DNA from: Bacillus sp. BA3
GTDB lineage: Bacteria > Bacillota > Bacilli > Bacillales > DSM-1321
Length of the DNA: 64,000 bases
Assembly: GCA_002835675.1 (NCBI GenBank)
Contig: PIZR01000002.1
Coordinates: 408,278 to 472,277 of the forward strand
Direction: 5' to 3'
Shown here piece by piece: positions 61,649 through 64,000 of the stretch (position 1 is its first letter; each line of letters starts with the position of its first letter). Made by a program: the position numbers and the translations under genes. The notes beneath the pieces are model-generated. The model was not told where the DNA came from. It worked only from the letters and a program-made list of their open reading frames with translations, and ran no database searches.

Positions 61649-61760
61649 CGGCTTTTGCCCATTTATTTGAAAATTTCGATCTTTTCACCCATTTTCAAGG
61701 GCTATTATTACCTAAATGGCACGAAGTATGATATATCCGCCCTATTGGAAACAACACTAG

Positions 61761-61799
61761 AAAAAAAAACCTGATCCTTTAAAAGATCAGGTTTTTTTA
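61761..61799. terminator. Strong bidirectional terminator
   Basis: AACCTGATC / GATCAGGTT, with A-run and T-run on both sides, between yrhC and the yrzI cluster. Confidence 0.9.
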
Positions 61800-61813
61800 T
61801 GAGGGTTTGTAAC

Positions 61814-61880
61814 GTCGATTTCCGCGGGCGGTCCGGGAGCCTCCCCGCCGGAGTCTCGCACAACCGCTCCAATCAACTTT
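61814..61880. repeat. GC-rich intergenic repeat remnant
   Basis: A short GC-rich block (GATTTCCGCGGGCGG, CCGGGAGCCTCC, CCGGAGTCTCGC, CCGCTCCAATCAACTTT) in an AT-rich gap. From memory it matches a dispersed intergenic element of Bacillus simplex/Peribacillus and megaterium genomes, here shortened in the middle. Confidence 0.6.
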
Positions 61881-61927
61881 GTTTTGAAATTTAGATAAAA
61901 CCCTTTTGTCTAAACTAAGGTTTGCTT

Positions 61928-62194
61928 TTATTGTTTTAAAGAGTCCTGGTCATCCATTTCGGCCAAGATCTTTTTATATTTTTTGGATAATGAGAAAAAT
62001 ACTATGGATATGCCCAGGAACGTTATTGTCGCTCCCATATAGACATATGTGTCAATGATCGCTTTGTCGCCAGAGGGAAGGATGGTTCCTAAATAGAAGA
62101 ACGAACCCACACATAACAAAGTGATCGCAAATTGTTTAAAATCGACCATTTTCGAACGCAGCATTGCCGCCGTTTGTATTTTGCGGTTTCTCAT
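61928..62194 (-). CDS. yrhC: YrhC-family membrane protein
   Basis: An 88-residue protein with two membrane helices (about 22-42 and 48-68) and charged ends. It matches the YrhC family and lies behind mccB as yrhC does in B. subtilis. AAGAAGGTGG precedes its ATG. Function unknown; link to sulfur metabolism is by position only. Confidence 0.85.
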   Translation of the reverse strand: MRNRKIQTAAMLRSKMVDFKQFAITLLCVGSFFYLGTILPSGDKAIIDTYVYMGATITFLGISIVFFSLSKKYKKILAEMDDQDSLKQ

Positions 62195-62307
62195 GCCATT
62201 CCACCTTCTTTCAAGCTAATAAGATATCGATATCTCATTCTACCATATTTATTCCAAATTCCAGGGTGTAAATAATGGCAGTAAGCTTGGAAGCGTTCGC
62301 TCTCCGA

Positions 62308-64000
<1,693 letters not shown>

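Overview
This window is ordinary core chromosome of a low-GC, endospore-forming Bacillaceae bacterium. It carries spoIIP, gpr, sda, sigK, yqfC/yqfD, a complete comE locus and the dnaG-rpoD, hrcA-grpE-dnaK-dnaJ and yqeG-yqeM blocks in the order known from Bacillus subtilis. Two dispersed-type intergenic repeats (the GCGCAAGCGC element at 20-130 and a GC-rich element at 61814-61880) remind me of the Bacillus simplex/Peribacillus and B. megaterium groups; that genus assignment is from memory and tentative. No rRNA, tRNA, CRISPR array, insertion sequence, prophage or defence system was seen.

Layout. 1-2150: a VrrA/YqfQ-like protein and ispH on the plus strand, ending at a terminator shared with convergent genes. 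2159-14073, almost all minus strand: Nif3-like yqfO, trmK, cccA, an unknown five-helix membrane protein, rpoD (sigA), dnaG, yqxD, yqfL, ccpN, glyS and glyQ, the last two behind a T-box leader. 14406-26380, minus: recO, yqzL, era, cdd, dgkA, ybeY, pgpH, phoH, yqfD, yqfC, then the membrane-stress operon yqeZ-floA-yqfB behind a clear SigW-type promoter, then yqeY and rpsU. 26617-45420: yqeW (plus), deoC, mtaB, rsmE, prmA, dnaJ, dnaK, grpE, hrcA with its CIRCE operator, hemW, lepA, yqxA, spoIIP and gpr (minus), rpsT (plus), holA (minus) and the tiny yqzM (plus). 45497-55153: comEC, comEB and comEA opposed by comER, then yqeM, rsfS, yqeK, nadD, yqeI, aroE, yqeH and yqeG read from one promoter. 55385-55759: the replication checkpoint gene sda with a cluster of DnaA boxes. 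55812-60891: psd and pssA (divergent), an M3 oligopeptidase, two small unknown membrane proteins, an uninterrupted sigK and a YjcZ-type spore peptide. 61049-61650: a run of very short ORFs around yrzI. 61928-64000: yrhC, mccB and the 3' part of mccA (methionine to cysteine conversion), cut by the window edge.

Functionally the window joins information processing (primase, sigma A, glycyl-tRNA synthetase, RecO, Era, LepA, ribosomal proteins S20 and S21, ribosome-maturation factors YbeY, RsfS and YqeH), protein folding (HrcA regulon), envelope and lipid work (DgkA, FloA/NfeD, Psd, PssA), DNA uptake, and sporulation control (Sda, SpoIIP, Gpr, SigK). Many starts were moved from the longest ORF to a start backed by a ribosome binding site; several are TTG (cdd, holA, comER, yqeH). 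Three genes below the usual ORF length limit are firmly recognised (yqzL, yqzM, sda), and three more short ORFs are proposed.

I did not find a convincing undescribed multi-gene system. The items most worth a second look are the short-ORF cluster around yrzI, the three-codon mini-ORF overlapping the sda start, the 20-bp hairpin that contains the yqfC ribosome binding site, a perfect 12-bp palindrome upstream of cccA, and the pair of small membrane proteins next to sigK.
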